This document shows, piece after piece, positions 1 through 6,950 of a stretch of DNA of 6,950 bases. The first letter of the stretch is position 1, and the number at the start of each line of letters is the position of its first letter. A program made the translations under genes and the position numbers. The notes under the pieces are model-generated. The model made no database searches. It worked only from the letters and a program-made list of their open reading frames with translations, and was not told where the DNA came from. Source of the DNA: an uncultured Emergencia sp. (GTDB lineage Bacteria; Bacillota; Clostridia; Peptostreptococcales; Anaerovoracaceae); contig CABSEO010000100.1 in the NCBI GenBank assembly GCA_902476665.1, positions 1 through 6,950 of the forward strand, written 5' to 3'.

Positions 1-3
1 GAA

Positions 4-29
4 ATATATTTATTTTTTAACAAATATAT
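4..29. repeat. A/T-only inverted repeat downstream of the transporter gene
   Basis: Positions 4-11 (atatattt) are perfectly complementary to 22-29 (aaatatat), giving an 8-bp stem with a 10-base loop. It lies 26-51 bases past the stop codon of the minus-strand transporter gene. The stem has no G-C pair, so it would be a very weak hairpin and is not a typical intrinsic terminator. It could be a chance product of A/T-rich DNA or part of a promoter region for a gene beyond the window edge. The rest of positions 1-54 is A/T-rich with no recognisable gene. Confidence 0.25.
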
Positions 30-54
30 GTAAATTTTTTCACAATTAAGCATT

Positions 55-981
55 TCACTCTGTCTTTTCTTCCAGAGTATGTCCTTTTGTGGTATCCGAA
101 TTTTTCCCCATTTTTTTAAAGTCAATTTCTGTCACAAACAGTGCAGCAACCATCAGCACTGCTCCCATATAGGATTTGAAGCTGAGCACTTCTCCCGCAA
201 ACAGAAATGCCACAATTGCTGCAAATACAGGCTCTAGGGTAAAAATGATGCCCACATGGGCAGCTTTGGTATACTGCTGAGCAACCGCCTGTACAATAAA
301 GGCCACCCCGGTACAGAAGATGGACAGGAAAACGACGCTGCCCCAGATAGGCAGACTGCTTGGCAGATGTGGTGTTTCAAAGATAAAAGACAGGAGCAGC
401 ATATAGACTCCGGTCACAGCAAGCTGAAAAACGCCCAGCTGAAAGGCATCTACCTTCTCATGAGCCACAGCCTTCTCTGTCAAAATCAGATCTACGGCAT
501 AAGCTGCCGCACCTATGATGCACACCACATCCCCCTTCAGATTAGCCATATTGATAGAAAAATCATCTTTTAGGGTCAGCATCATAATACCTATCAGACT
601 CATGGTTACAGCAAAGATAATTTTTTTCTCCACCCTTTTTCTCAGAAAGATGATTTCAATCAGAGGTACAAAGATCACAGTCAAAGCACAGAGAAACCCT
701 GAGTTCGACAAAGTGGTGTATTTTACCCCGAAAGTGGCACCCGCATAGACAAATACCAGAACCGTTCCGATAAGTACACTGTATTTCAGCGTTTCTCTGC
801 TGACATTTTTCAAATTTTTGAAAGCGAGAATTCCCGCTACAACAAAAGCTCCAAGAAAACGAAACGCATTGAGTGTAAATGGCTCTATATCTTGCAGGGC
901 TACATCCATCAGATAATAGGATACGCCCCAGCACAGCGTAACCACTACCAGCATCAGATCTGCTTTTAATTGGGTTTTCAT
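55..981 (-). CDS. EamA/DMT-family membrane transporter, substrate unknown
   Basis: This is a 308-aa integral membrane protein of the drug/metabolite transporter superfamily. Hydrophobicity suggests about ten helices in two EamA repeats (roughly residues 8-137 and 148-286). Family hallmarks are the CWG near the start of helix 1 (residues 17-19) and an EPVFAA motif followed by a hydrophobic stretch and GE (250-264), which resembles the usual EPV...GE signature in the ninth helix. The tail after residue 286 is short, polar and charged. Members move amino acids, nucleosides, other small metabolites or drugs, usually exporting them, but sequence alone does not give the substrate. The ATG at 979-981 was chosen because AAGGAG lies 9 bases upstream of it. 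An in-frame ATG at 1009-1011 adds ten charged residues (MIDREKERDF) and overlaps the holA stop as ATGA, but has only a GGGA placed too close. The gene is last in a comEC-holA-transporter run and probably co-transcribed with it. Family assignment is firm; substrate is unknown. Confidence 0.9.
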   Translation of the reverse strand: MKTQLKADLMLVVVTLCWGVSYYLMDVALQDIEPFTLNAFRFLGAFVVAGILAFKNLKNVSRETLKYSVLIGTVLVFVYAGATFGVKYTTLSNSGFLCALTVIFVPLIEIIFLRKRVEKKIIFAVTMSLIGIMMLTLKDDFSINMANLKGDVVCIIGAAAYAVDLILTEKAVAHEKVDAFQLGVFQLAVTGVYMLLLSFIFETPHLPSSLPIWGSVVFLSIFCTGVAFIVQAVAQQYTKAAHVGIIFTLEPVFAAIVAFLFAGEVLSFKSYMGAVLMVAALFVTEIDFKKMGKNSDTTKGHTLEEKTE

Positions 982-990
982 AAAATCTCT

Positions 991-996
991 CTCCTT
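991..996 (-). promoter_or_regulatory. Ribosome binding site that decides the transporter start
   Basis: Read on the minus strand this is AAGGAG inside a purine run (AGAGAAGGAGAGAGA), followed by 9 bases and then the ATG at 979-981. It is the strongest Shine-Dalgarno match among the gene starts in this window. It lies inside the first ten codons of the longer alternative reading and therefore argues that translation starts at 981 rather than 1011. Confidence 0.7.
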
Positions 997-1007
997 CTCT
1001 CTGTCAA

Positions 1008-2051
1008 TCATATTCCCGCAATAAACAGTTCCAGCGCCAGCTGGCTGTCCAGAAGACCTGTCTTGATCTGCCTGTCAACTTCATAAGCAGATGACAATGT
1101 CTTTTTCAGTTTTTCTTCCGAATATCTTCCTGCATAAGGAAGTAACTTCTTAATACGATATTCACTGCCGCCCAGCTTTTTTTGCATATCACTGGAGTTC
1201 AGGCCGTCTTCTCTCAGCTGTTTCACTGACAAAAGCAGTTCAAACTGAGAGACAATGGCTCCAATAACAGAAAACGCATCCCTTCCACTGTGAAGAATAT
1301 TATATAATATCTGAAAAGCTTTATCCTTTTTGTTTCCTGTGATTGCCTCAAGCATGTCAAATACAAAGGTATCCATATCACCACAGACAGTCTTCTCGAT
1401 ATCCTCTTCTGTAACGCTGCCGCTGCAGTGCGCAATGAGCTTCTGAATATCATTTTCAAAATGAAACAGCCTGTAATCACTTTCTTTATTAAAGTATCCT
1501 GTAGTTTCAATAAGCAAACTGACTGCTGCAGGACTGATTTCAACACCTGCTGCCCGAAACCTCTTTTTTGCAAAAGAAGATAGCTTCGCCTTATCTATCT
1601 TATCAAAGTCATAAACCTGTCCCACCTTTTTTAGTGTGGCAGTTAAAAGTGCCCCGGACTTAATCTCTTCCGCTGAGAATATCAAAATCGTGCTTTCATT
1701 GCTGGCCGCAGCATAATCAGAAAGCTGCTGCATCTGATCCTTTCCGAATCCTTTGAAACTGTCAGCCGACAAACCTTTAAAGTCTCTCACCCAGACGACT
1801 CGCCTCTGTGAAAACATGGAAAAGGTTTCACATGCCTCAATAATCTGGTCGCAACTGACCTCATCTCCTGAAAACTGGATGTAGTCCATGGATACTGCAG
1901 CAGGATTCACATATTTTCTGACCAGGCTTTCGCAGGCCCATCTGACCAGATACTGCTCTACCCCATACATCAGGATCACTTTATCTATTTTGTCGGCTTT
2001 CAGGTTTTCAGAGAATACCTTGAAGCTGTGTTTTACGGGTTTTCTGTACAT
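1008..2051 (-). CDS. holA: DNA polymerase III subunit delta (clamp loader)
   Basis: This 347-aa cytoplasmic protein is the delta subunit of the DNA polymerase III clamp loader, which binds and opens the beta sliding clamp so that it can be loaded on primed DNA. Its length is usual for the family. Visible family features in order are the N-terminal YGVEQYL (29-35), equivalent to the usual YG-E-E/D-YL strand-loop; MFSQRRVVWVRD (79-90), matching the common 'PFF..kRlVvv' element that contacts the beta clamp; the helical lid region with FENDIQKL (198-205); FVFDMLEAI (229-237); and the C-terminal collar ending DRQIKTG...ALELFI (326-344), which is highly typical. The first acidic residue of the usual YGEE is Val31 here. 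The start ATG lies 19 bp inside the end of comEC and has only a weak AAGG 12 bases upstream, which suggests translational coupling to comEC. The stop overlaps the upstream alternative ATG of the next gene. Pairing comEC with holA is a common Firmicutes arrangement. The assignment is confident. Confidence 0.95.
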   Translation of the reverse strand: MYRKPVKHSFKVFSENLKADKIDKVILMYGVEQYLVRWACESLVRKYVNPAAVSMDYIQFSGDEVSCDQIIEACETFSMFSQRRVVWVRDFKGLSADSFKGFGKDQMQQLSDYAAASNESTILIFSAEEIKSGALLTATLKKVGQVYDFDKIDKAKLSSFAKKRFRAAGVEISPAAVSLLIETTGYFNKESDYRLFHFENDIQKLIAHCSGSVTEEDIEKTVCGDMDTFVFDMLEAITGNKKDKAFQILYNILHSGRDAFSVIGAIVSQFELLLSVKQLREDGLNSSDMQKKLGGSEYRIKKLLPYAGRYSEEKLKKTLSSAYEVDRQIKTGLLDSQLALELFIAGI

Positions 2052-4303
2052 ATTCTGATTCTGCCTTTTTCGTTGATAATTCCGACGGCTCCGCAGAGAT
2101 CCGTCCTGAATACCATTATACCTTTTTTCTGCAGTTTTTCAATGACCTTCTCCGAAGGATGGCCGTAATTATTTTTACCCACGCTGATCACAGCCACAGA
2201 CGGATTTACTGCCTCCAGAAACTCGTCACAGGTGCTGTAGGCACTGCCGTGGTGAGCAATCTTCAGAATATCCGCATGTAGAATTTCTGTGCCTTCATAC
2301 CGTTTCAGCAGCATCCGTTCCCCTTCTTCCGTAATGTCTCCTGTGACAAGTACGCTGATTTCCCTGAGCCGCACTTTAAAGATCAGACTGTTCAGATTTT
2401 CATCATCTGTATCCGGATTCACTTTTTCCGGCCACAGAATATCTATATGTTCTTTATATTCTTTCTCTCCCAGTCTAAATCTCCAGCCAGCCTTCCCCTC
2501 CGTAATCAAGTTCCTGACAGGGTAGCAGTCTGCAAGCTGAACAAGACCCAGATAGTGATCCATATGAAGATGGGTTGCTGCTGCCAGATCGATTCGAGCG
2601 ATTCTATTTTTCAGAAGATAAGGTTTTAATGTCTGTTTTCCTATATTATATGAAGGCTTGCCGCCTCCGTCGATAAGCAGGTTCTTTCCTTCCTCCGTTC
2701 TGATATGCAGACAGTCGCCTTGTCCCACATCTACAAAAATATAATCGGCTTTATCAAAAGGTGATGCCCCGGCTGCAGTAGAGAACAACATTACCACTAT
2801 AGTGACCGTTGCGGTAAAAACAATGGATTTGCTGTCTCTTCGCCTCCAGCTGACAAAAAAATGCTCCGAACAGAAGGTAAAAGTGAACAGATAGAATCCC
2901 CAAATCATCCAGAGTGGAGGAGAAACAATATCAGAGGTAAGAAACCTGAAACTGCCAAAAAACGTATTCATCTCTGCAACTGCCTGACACAGTCCCTCCA
3001 GAAACAGAGACATTCCCGGAATCATCAACCCTGCGGCCAGATAGATAAAAAATCCGGCTGCAGCTACAGGAACTAAGATAGAAACCAGCATTACTACCGG
3101 AAAGTTACAGAAAAAGCCAGTAACTGACACATAATTAAAGGTATATGCAATATAGGGAAGCAGCCCTGTCTGTACGGCAATCACAACAGCCGGAGTCTCA
3201 CCGATATGCCTTTCCAGAACGGGCATAAGAAAAGCCAGAGACAGCACTGCCAGAAAGGACATCTGAAATCCTGTCCCAAAGATCACCCATGGATTCCTGC
3301 CTATGGCAGTCATTGCAGCCACAGAAAGAGCTGTGAGCAAATCATATCGCCGTTTCAACAGTTCTGCCCCAAGGGACAGTAAGACCAGAATAACTGCACG
3401 TCTTACTGATACAGACCAAAGTGCAGCGCTTCCATAAATAAAAAGCATCAGTACAAAAACTGCAGTCAGTTCAAAGCGTCTCCACCGTTTATACAGTTTC
3501 CTGTACAGACCGTAAAGCATTCCCACATGCAGTCCACTGACTGCCAGAACATGCGCTGTACCGTGTCGCCGGAAATCCTCATACAGAGACTCCTCTATTT
3601 TCGACGTGTCTCCGAAAAGCATGCCTCGGATCAGTCCTTCTGCAGAAGCAGTCAGTGCCAGTTCCTCTATCAGACCTTCCCTCTTCCTGAGAATCAGAGC
3701 CTTCACCCTGTCTGGAAAGGCAGGCTTTTCATCAGTGAGCTGAAACTTATCAATCACTGCAATATGGCGAATCCCCTCAGATCTGAGATATCGCCTGTAA
3801 TCAAAAGTTCTGGGATTACCTGCTCCTCTGGGCTCAGTAAATACCGCATCAAAAGTAATGGTTCTTCCAACCAGATTCCATGGAGCAGATATCTCATGAT
3901 AATAGGAACAGAGCACTTTCTCGCTTCCAACTCGTAAATACAGCTGATAACTGTCATCACCACGCTCTTCGATTTCGCATACTTTCGCTGAATAACGGCA
4001 CGGCACTTCAGTCTGATCATGCAGCAGACTTGTTGTCCATAACCCCTCGTAACCGATTACCAGAAAGACTCCTGCCAGAAATCCTGCCGCCAGAATTTTG
4101 TAAAAATGTATGCGTCTCTTTCGACTCTCATCTTCCGCCCTTTTCACAGTCTTTCCTACAGAAATTCTCATTGCGGAGAAAAGCAGTAAAACAGCCGCAA
4201 CAGACAGAATAATAAAAATCATTTCCTGCTTCTGCCCTGCCAGATCGGCATACAGGATTCCACAGACCGCAGCAGCAGTAAAAGACACTATTTTTCTTCT
4301 CAT
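2033..4303 (-). CDS. comEC: ComEC/Rec2 competence DNA-uptake channel protein
   Basis: This 756-aa polytopic membrane protein is the presumed channel that carries single-stranded DNA across the cytoplasmic membrane during natural transformation. Three N-terminal hydrophobic segments (about 6-20, 28-46, 67-88) precede a soluble OB-like domain (about 98-188) with the family motif GNPRTFDYRRYL (162-173). The Competence domain (about 220-490) carries the signature HVLAVSGLHVG (251-261) and many helices. After one more hydrophobic segment (494-511) comes a metallo-beta-lactamase-like domain with DVGQGD (525-530), THLHMDH (577-583), TGD (654-656), HHGS (684-687) and YGHPS (713-717). The length and all three modules are those of a full ComEC, with no frameshift. 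The metal site reads HxHxDH and appears complete. The start ATG has only a weak GAGATG upstream. A promoter with an extended -10 lies about 40 bases before the start. The 3' end overlaps holA by 19 bp. No other competence gene is visible, so the window does not show whether the organism is actually transformable. Confidence 0.95.
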   Translation of the reverse strand: MRRKIVSFTAAAVCGILYADLAGQKQEMIFIILSVAAVLLLFSAMRISVGKTVKRAEDESRKRRIHFYKILAAGFLAGVFLVIGYEGLWTTSLLHDQTEVPCRYSAKVCEIEERGDDSYQLYLRVGSEKVLCSYYHEISAPWNLVGRTITFDAVFTEPRGAGNPRTFDYRRYLRSEGIRHIAVIDKFQLTDEKPAFPDRVKALILRKREGLIEELALTASAEGLIRGMLFGDTSKIEESLYEDFRRHGTAHVLAVSGLHVGMLYGLYRKLYKRWRRFELTAVFVLMLFIYGSAALWSVSVRRAVILVLLSLGAELLKRRYDLLTALSVAAMTAIGRNPWVIFGTGFQMSFLAVLSLAFLMPVLERHIGETPAVVIAVQTGLLPYIAYTFNYVSVTGFFCNFPVVMLVSILVPVAAAGFFIYLAAGLMIPGMSLFLEGLCQAVAEMNTFFGSFRFLTSDIVSPPLWMIWGFYLFTFTFCSEHFFVSWRRRDSKSIVFTATVTIVVMLFSTAAGASPFDKADYIFVDVGQGDCLHIRTEEGKNLLIDGGGKPSYNIGKQTLKPYLLKNRIARIDLAAATHLHMDHYLGLVQLADCYPVRNLITEGKAGWRFRLGEKEYKEHIDILWPEKVNPDTDDENLNSLIFKVRLREISVLVTGDITEEGERMLLKRYEGTEILHADILKIAHHGSAYSTCDEFLEAVNPSVAVISVGKNNYGHPSEKVIEKLQKKGIMVFRTDLCGAVGIINEKGRIRICTENP

Positions 4304-4341
4304 ACATTACATCTCATAATGCCATAAGCTCATATTTCCAT

Positions 4342-4368
4342 ATTATACCATTTTTATTTTCTCCGCAA
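4342..4368 (-). promoter_or_regulatory. Promoter of the comEC-holA-transporter operon
   Basis: On the minus strand a perfect TATAAT (4342-4347) is preceded directly by TGG, giving the extended -10 TGGTATAAT. The -35 is weak: TTGCGG at 4363-4368 has a 15-base spacer, and nothing better is seen at 17 bases. Extended -10 promoters tolerate a poor -35. Transcription would begin near 4335, leaving a leader of roughly 30 bases before the comEC ATG. It is predicted by motif only. Confidence 0.6.
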
Positions 4369-4444
4369 GGCTGACCTAAAATTTTTTCGATAAATTTGCC
4401 AAAAGCAGAAATATTGTTTAACTTTAGTGGTGAATTATGGTATA
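4344..4444. repeat. 8-bp inverted repeat formed by two facing-away promoters
   Basis: TATACCAT at 4344-4351 is the exact reverse complement of ATGGTATA at 4437-4444, with 85 bases between them. Each arm is the extended -10 core of one of the two divergent promoters, so the symmetry is explained by promoter consensus. A protein binding both arms cannot be excluded but nothing else supports it. The DNA between the arms is A/T-rich, and I see no riboswitch or strong hairpin in it. Confidence 0.5.
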
Positions 4445-4446
4445 CT
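4418..4446 (+). promoter_or_regulatory. Promoter of the penicillin-binding protein gene
   Basis: TTAACT at 4418-4423 (four of six matches to TTGACA) is followed after 17 bases by TATACT at 4441-4446 (five of six matches to TATAAT). TGG at 4438-4440 makes it an extended -10. The spacing is ideal for the housekeeping sigma factor. Transcription would start near 4453, leaving a leader of about 40 bases before the ATG at 4495. It is predicted by motif only. Confidence 0.65.
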
Positions 4447-4475
4447 AATAGAAGTTTATTCTTTGAGATTACAGA

Positions 4476-4482
4476 GAAAGGA
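4476..4482 (+). promoter_or_regulatory. Ribosome binding site of the penicillin-binding protein gene
   Basis: GAAAGGA precedes the ATG at 4495 with a spacer of 12 bases. This is longer than the usual 6-9, but no other in-frame ATG lies nearby upstream. The encoded N-terminus (basic cytoplasmic tail, then one membrane helix) supports this start. Confidence 0.55.
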
Positions 4483-4494
4483 TATTACGTTTAT

Positions 4495-6950
4495 ATGCGC
4501 AGCGATAAGAATAAAAAACTGAATAAGCGAAGCCGTTCTGACAACTCTGCTGTTCAGACTGACGGCACCGCAGCTAAGAAAAAATACCGACTCAACAAGA
4601 AACGTTTTCTTCTTTTCCTGTTGGGCATTATCATTGCCTGCATCATCGCAGTGGGTGTCTATGTGGGAATCACCATTGCCAATGCGCCGAAAATCGATGT
4701 CAACGATATTTACACAATTCTTACGGAAAGCACCGTAATCTACGACGATGAAGGCAATGAGATAGATACGGTATACTCGGAAGAAAACCGAACCAACGTA
4801 GAGTATAAAGACATTCCAGAGAACATGATCAACGCCATGGTTGCTCTGGAAGACAAGACTTTCTGGGATCACCACGGATTCAACTTTATCAGAATCATGG
4901 GTGCCATTAAGGAAGCTGTCTTTGGCGGCGGTCAGGTCAGCGGCACCAGTACCATCACTCAGCAGCTGGCTAGAAACATTTTCCTCAAGGACAGTCAGTT
5001 TGATCACACGCTGAAGAGGAAAGTCATCGAGGCCTATTATACCGTCATTATTGAAAGTAAACTGGACAAAGAGGAAATTATCACACTCTATCTCAATACA
5101 GTCAACTTCGGTAACGGAAGCTGGGGCGTACAGGCTGCGGCACAATCCTATTTTTCTAAAGATGTGCAGGATCTGACTCTGGAAGAATGTGCTGCTCTTG
5201 CCGCACTTCCACAGCAGCCGAGCACTTATCAGCTGGTTGAATTTGTAGGAAATGACGACGTTTCTGAAAAAGATGACAACATCCTCAAGAGAACCGCAAA
5301 CGGCACCTACATTGCCAATGACAGCAGCAAAGACAGGAGACTGACCTGTCTCTCACTGATGGCAGAACAGGGATATATCTCTGAAGAAGAAGCTGAAAAG
5401 GCATCTTCCGTCAAACTGACAGATATGCTCAATCCGAACTACAGCACCAACTCTCAGGAGGCGTCCTATTTCAAGGATTATGTTATTGAGCAGGTCATTG
5501 AAGATTTAATGGAAGAAAATGATATTGATTATGATACTGCCTGGGAAAGAGTCTATGAAGGCGGTCTGAAAATTTACTCCACTATGGATGCGCAGGCGCA
5601 GGATGTTGTGGAAAAGGAATTCGACGATGATTCTAATTTCCCGTCTTCCTCCACCTACTCCACACCAAATCTCGCATCTTACGACAGCTACTTTGACAGC
5701 GACAAGAATTTTACACTGAAAAAAGATGAAATTATCAAAAGAAATGACGGCGGTCTGCTGATCAAGTCCGGAAAGCGGCTCAACATCTATGAGACCACTG
5801 TCAACGGAGAGACAGACTACAGTATCGAGTTCAAGGGGATGTATACCTATGAGAATGGAAAGCTTTATACCATCAGCGGCGGATTTATCAATATACCGCA
5901 GCAGTATAAATCTCTGAACGAATATGGCAATGTGATTATTTCCGCTGATTTCTTTGAAAATGAAGACTACGAGGATTTCTTTATTTTCAATGAAGATGGA
6001 ACCGTCACTATCCCGCCGGGTTCCTATACCTTGAATCAGAAGGTCATTCAGCCGCAGGCTGCTATGACTATTGTAGAAAATTCCACCGGTTACATCAAAG
6101 CTATGGTAGGCGGCAGAAAAACCTCTGGCAGAATGCTTCATAACAGAGCAATCAGTCCGGAGCAGCCCGGCTCTTCTATCAAGCCGCTTGGTGTTTATTC
6201 AGCAGCTCTTCAGCAGAGTGCAGACGAAGCTGCCAGCGGTAAGAAGCATACCTTTGTGGACTACAAGATAGATAAACAAGGGGCCAAGCTTTGGGGATAC
6301 TATCTGACAGCGGCTTCCATCGTCATAGATGAGAAGACCACTATTAATGGTCAGGTCTGGCCGCAGAACGCAGGCGGTGCTGATTATTCAGGTCCGCAGA
6401 CCATGAGAACCGCACTACAGCAGTCCATCAACACCTGTGCCGTAAAGATATTCCTTCAGGTAGGTGAACAATACTCGGCTGATCTGGTCAAGAAGTTCGG
6501 TATCACCACCCTGGATACAGAGGGTGACGTCAACGATCTGAACCCGGCAGCTCTGGCACTGGGTGGTATGACAGAAGGTGTCACCACATTGGAAATGGCC
6601 AGTGCATATTCGGTATTTCCAAACAACGGCACCCGTCAGGAAACTACCGCCTACACCAAAGTAGAAAACAGCAAAGGTGAAGTGATTCTTGACCGCACCA
6701 AGGCCAAGACCCATGAAGTTCTGGATTCAGGCGTTGCCTGGATCATGACAGATATGCTGAAATCCGTCGTAACCAACGGTATCGGCGGTGGCGCTTCCAT
6801 TTCAGGTGTACAGTCCGGAGGTAAGACAGGAACCACAGACAATCAGATGGATATCTGGTTTGACGGCTTCACCCCTTCCTATTCTGCATCTCTTTGGATT
6901 GGCGTCGATCAGAACTGTAGCGGTACTGAAATGAGTGGTCCTGCCGCAGC
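4495..6950 (+). CDS. Class A penicillin-binding protein (PBP1A-type), 3' end cut by window
   Basis: The frame is open from the ATG at 4495 to the window edge (818 codons, no stop), so the C-terminus is missing. The enzyme polymerises lipid II into glycan strands and cross-links the stem peptides on the outer face of the membrane. A lysine/arginine-rich cytoplasmic tail (1-37) and one signal-anchor helix (38-62) are followed by a GT51 transglycosylase domain (about 80-250). That domain shows catalytic Glu119 in LEDKTFWDHHG (118-128), TSTITQQLARN (151-161), KRKVIE (174-179) and YLNTVNFG (199-206). A linker region without motifs I recognise (about 380-525) precedes the transpeptidase domain, where PGSSIKP supplies the SxxK motif (Ser560, Lys563), QSIN the SxN motif (644-646) and GKTGT the KTG motif (777-780). 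All catalytic motifs are intact, so the protein should be active and a beta-lactam target. The gene is divergent from comEC and has its own promoter. It could be called pbpA, ponA or mrcA, so no symbol is given. Confidence 0.95.
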   Translation, partial: MRSDKNKKLNKRSRSDNSAVQTDGTAAKKKYRLNKKRFLLFLLGIIIACIIAVGVYVGITIANAPKIDVNDIYTILTESTVIYDDEGNEIDTVYSEENRTNVEYKDIPENMINAMVALEDKTFWDHHGFNFIRIMGAIKEAVFGGGQVSGTSTITQQLARNIFLKDSQFDHTLKRKVIEAYYTVIIESKLDKEEIITLYLNTVNFGNGSWGVQAAAQSYFSKDVQDLTLEECAALAALPQQPSTYQLVEFVGNDDVSEKDDNILKRTANGTYIANDSSKDRRLTCLSLMAEQGYISEEEAEKASSVKLTDMLNPNYSTNSQEASYFKDYVIEQVIEDLMEENDIDYDTAWERVYEGGLKIYSTMDAQAQDVVEKEFDDDSNFPSSSTYSTPNLASYDSYFDSDKNFTLKKDEIIKRNDGGLLIKSGKRLNIYETTVNGETDYSIEFKGMYTYENGKLYTISGGFINIPQQYKSLNEYGNVIISADFFENEDYEDFFIFNEDGTVTIPPGSYTLNQKVIQPQAAMTIVENSTGYIKAMVGGRKTSGRMLHNRAISPEQPGSSIKPLGVYSAALQQSADEAASGKKHTFVDYKIDKQGAKLWGYYLTAASIVIDEKTTINGQVWPQNAGGADYSGPQTMRTALQQSINTCAVKIFLQVGEQYSADLVKKFGITTLDTEGDVNDLNPAALALGGMTEGVTTLEMASAYSVFPNNGTRQETTAYTKVENSKGEVILDRTKAKTHEVLDSGVAWIMTDMLKSVVTNGIGGGASISGVQSGGKTGTTDNQMDIWFDGFTPSYSASLWIGVDQNCSGTEMSGPAA

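Noticed and set aside
1..54. Possible intrinsic terminator after the transporter gene
   Set aside because: The only hairpin found has an A/T-only stem with no G-C pairs and no adjoining U-tract in the right place, so it is listed only as a weak inverted repeat.
3527..4319. Several plus-strand open frames (60-136 codons) opposite comEC
   Set aside because: All are antisense to a full-length, motif-rich comEC. They overlap one another and have no recognisable products.
4304..4494. Possible riboswitch or small RNA in the divergent intergenic region
   Set aside because: The predicted leaders are only about 30-40 bases long, and no stable G/C stem or known riboswitch core is visible.
4456..5145. 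A 229-codon open frame on the minus strand opposite the start of the penicillin-binding protein gene
   Set aside because: It lies antisense to a gene with clear domain motifs, has no recognisable family or good ribosome binding site, and covers the divergent promoter region. It is best explained as a shadow of the codon usage of the real gene.
5506..6141. A 211-codon open frame on the minus strand opposite the middle of the penicillin-binding protein gene
   Set aside because: It is antisense to the linker and the start of the transpeptidase domain, and the translated product has no coherent domain or membrane pattern. It is treated as a chance open frame.
6415..6842. Two shorter overlapping minus-strand frames near the right edge
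   Set aside because: They lie opposite the region from just before the SxN motif to the KTG motif of the penicillin-binding protein, whose reading frame is strongly supported, and they overlap each other in different frames.

Overview
The window looks like ordinary core chromosome from a Gram-positive Firmicute, most likely an anaerobe of class Clostridia. This is inferred from moderate GC (mid-40s percent by eye), AGGAG-type ribosome binding sites, A/T-rich intergenic DNA with sigma-A-like promoters, a Firmicutes-type ComEC and HolA pair, and a class A penicillin-binding protein with a Gram-positive type N-terminus. I cannot name the genus. I see no insertion sequence, phage gene, tRNA, rRNA, CRISPR array or toxin-antitoxin pair.

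Left and centre (55-4303, minus strand): three tightly packed genes are read right to left. They are comEC (DNA-uptake channel, 756 aa), holA (DNA polymerase III delta subunit, clamp-loader component, 347 aa) and an EamA/DMT-family ten-helix transporter (308 aa from the preferred start, 318 aa from the upstream ATG). comEC and holA overlap by 19 bp. The transporter either overlaps holA by 4 bp (ATGA) or starts 27 bp past the holA stop behind a strong ribosome binding site. This looks like a single transcription unit.

Middle (4304-4494): a 191-bp A/T-rich divergent intergenic region holds two outward-facing promoters, each with an extended -10 (TGGTATAAT leftward, TGGTATACT rightward). They form an 8-bp inverted repeat.

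Right (4495-6950, plus strand): a class A (bifunctional) penicillin-binding protein runs off the window. Its visible 818 codons contain a membrane anchor, the GT51 transglycosylase domain and the transpeptidase domain with SxxK, SxN and KTG motifs all intact.

The genes do not form one pathway. The left operon combines DNA uptake, the replication clamp loader and a transporter of unknown substrate, and the right gene builds peptidoglycan. I found no convincing undescribed system, and the findings are modest points about gene starts, promoter layout and motif variants.
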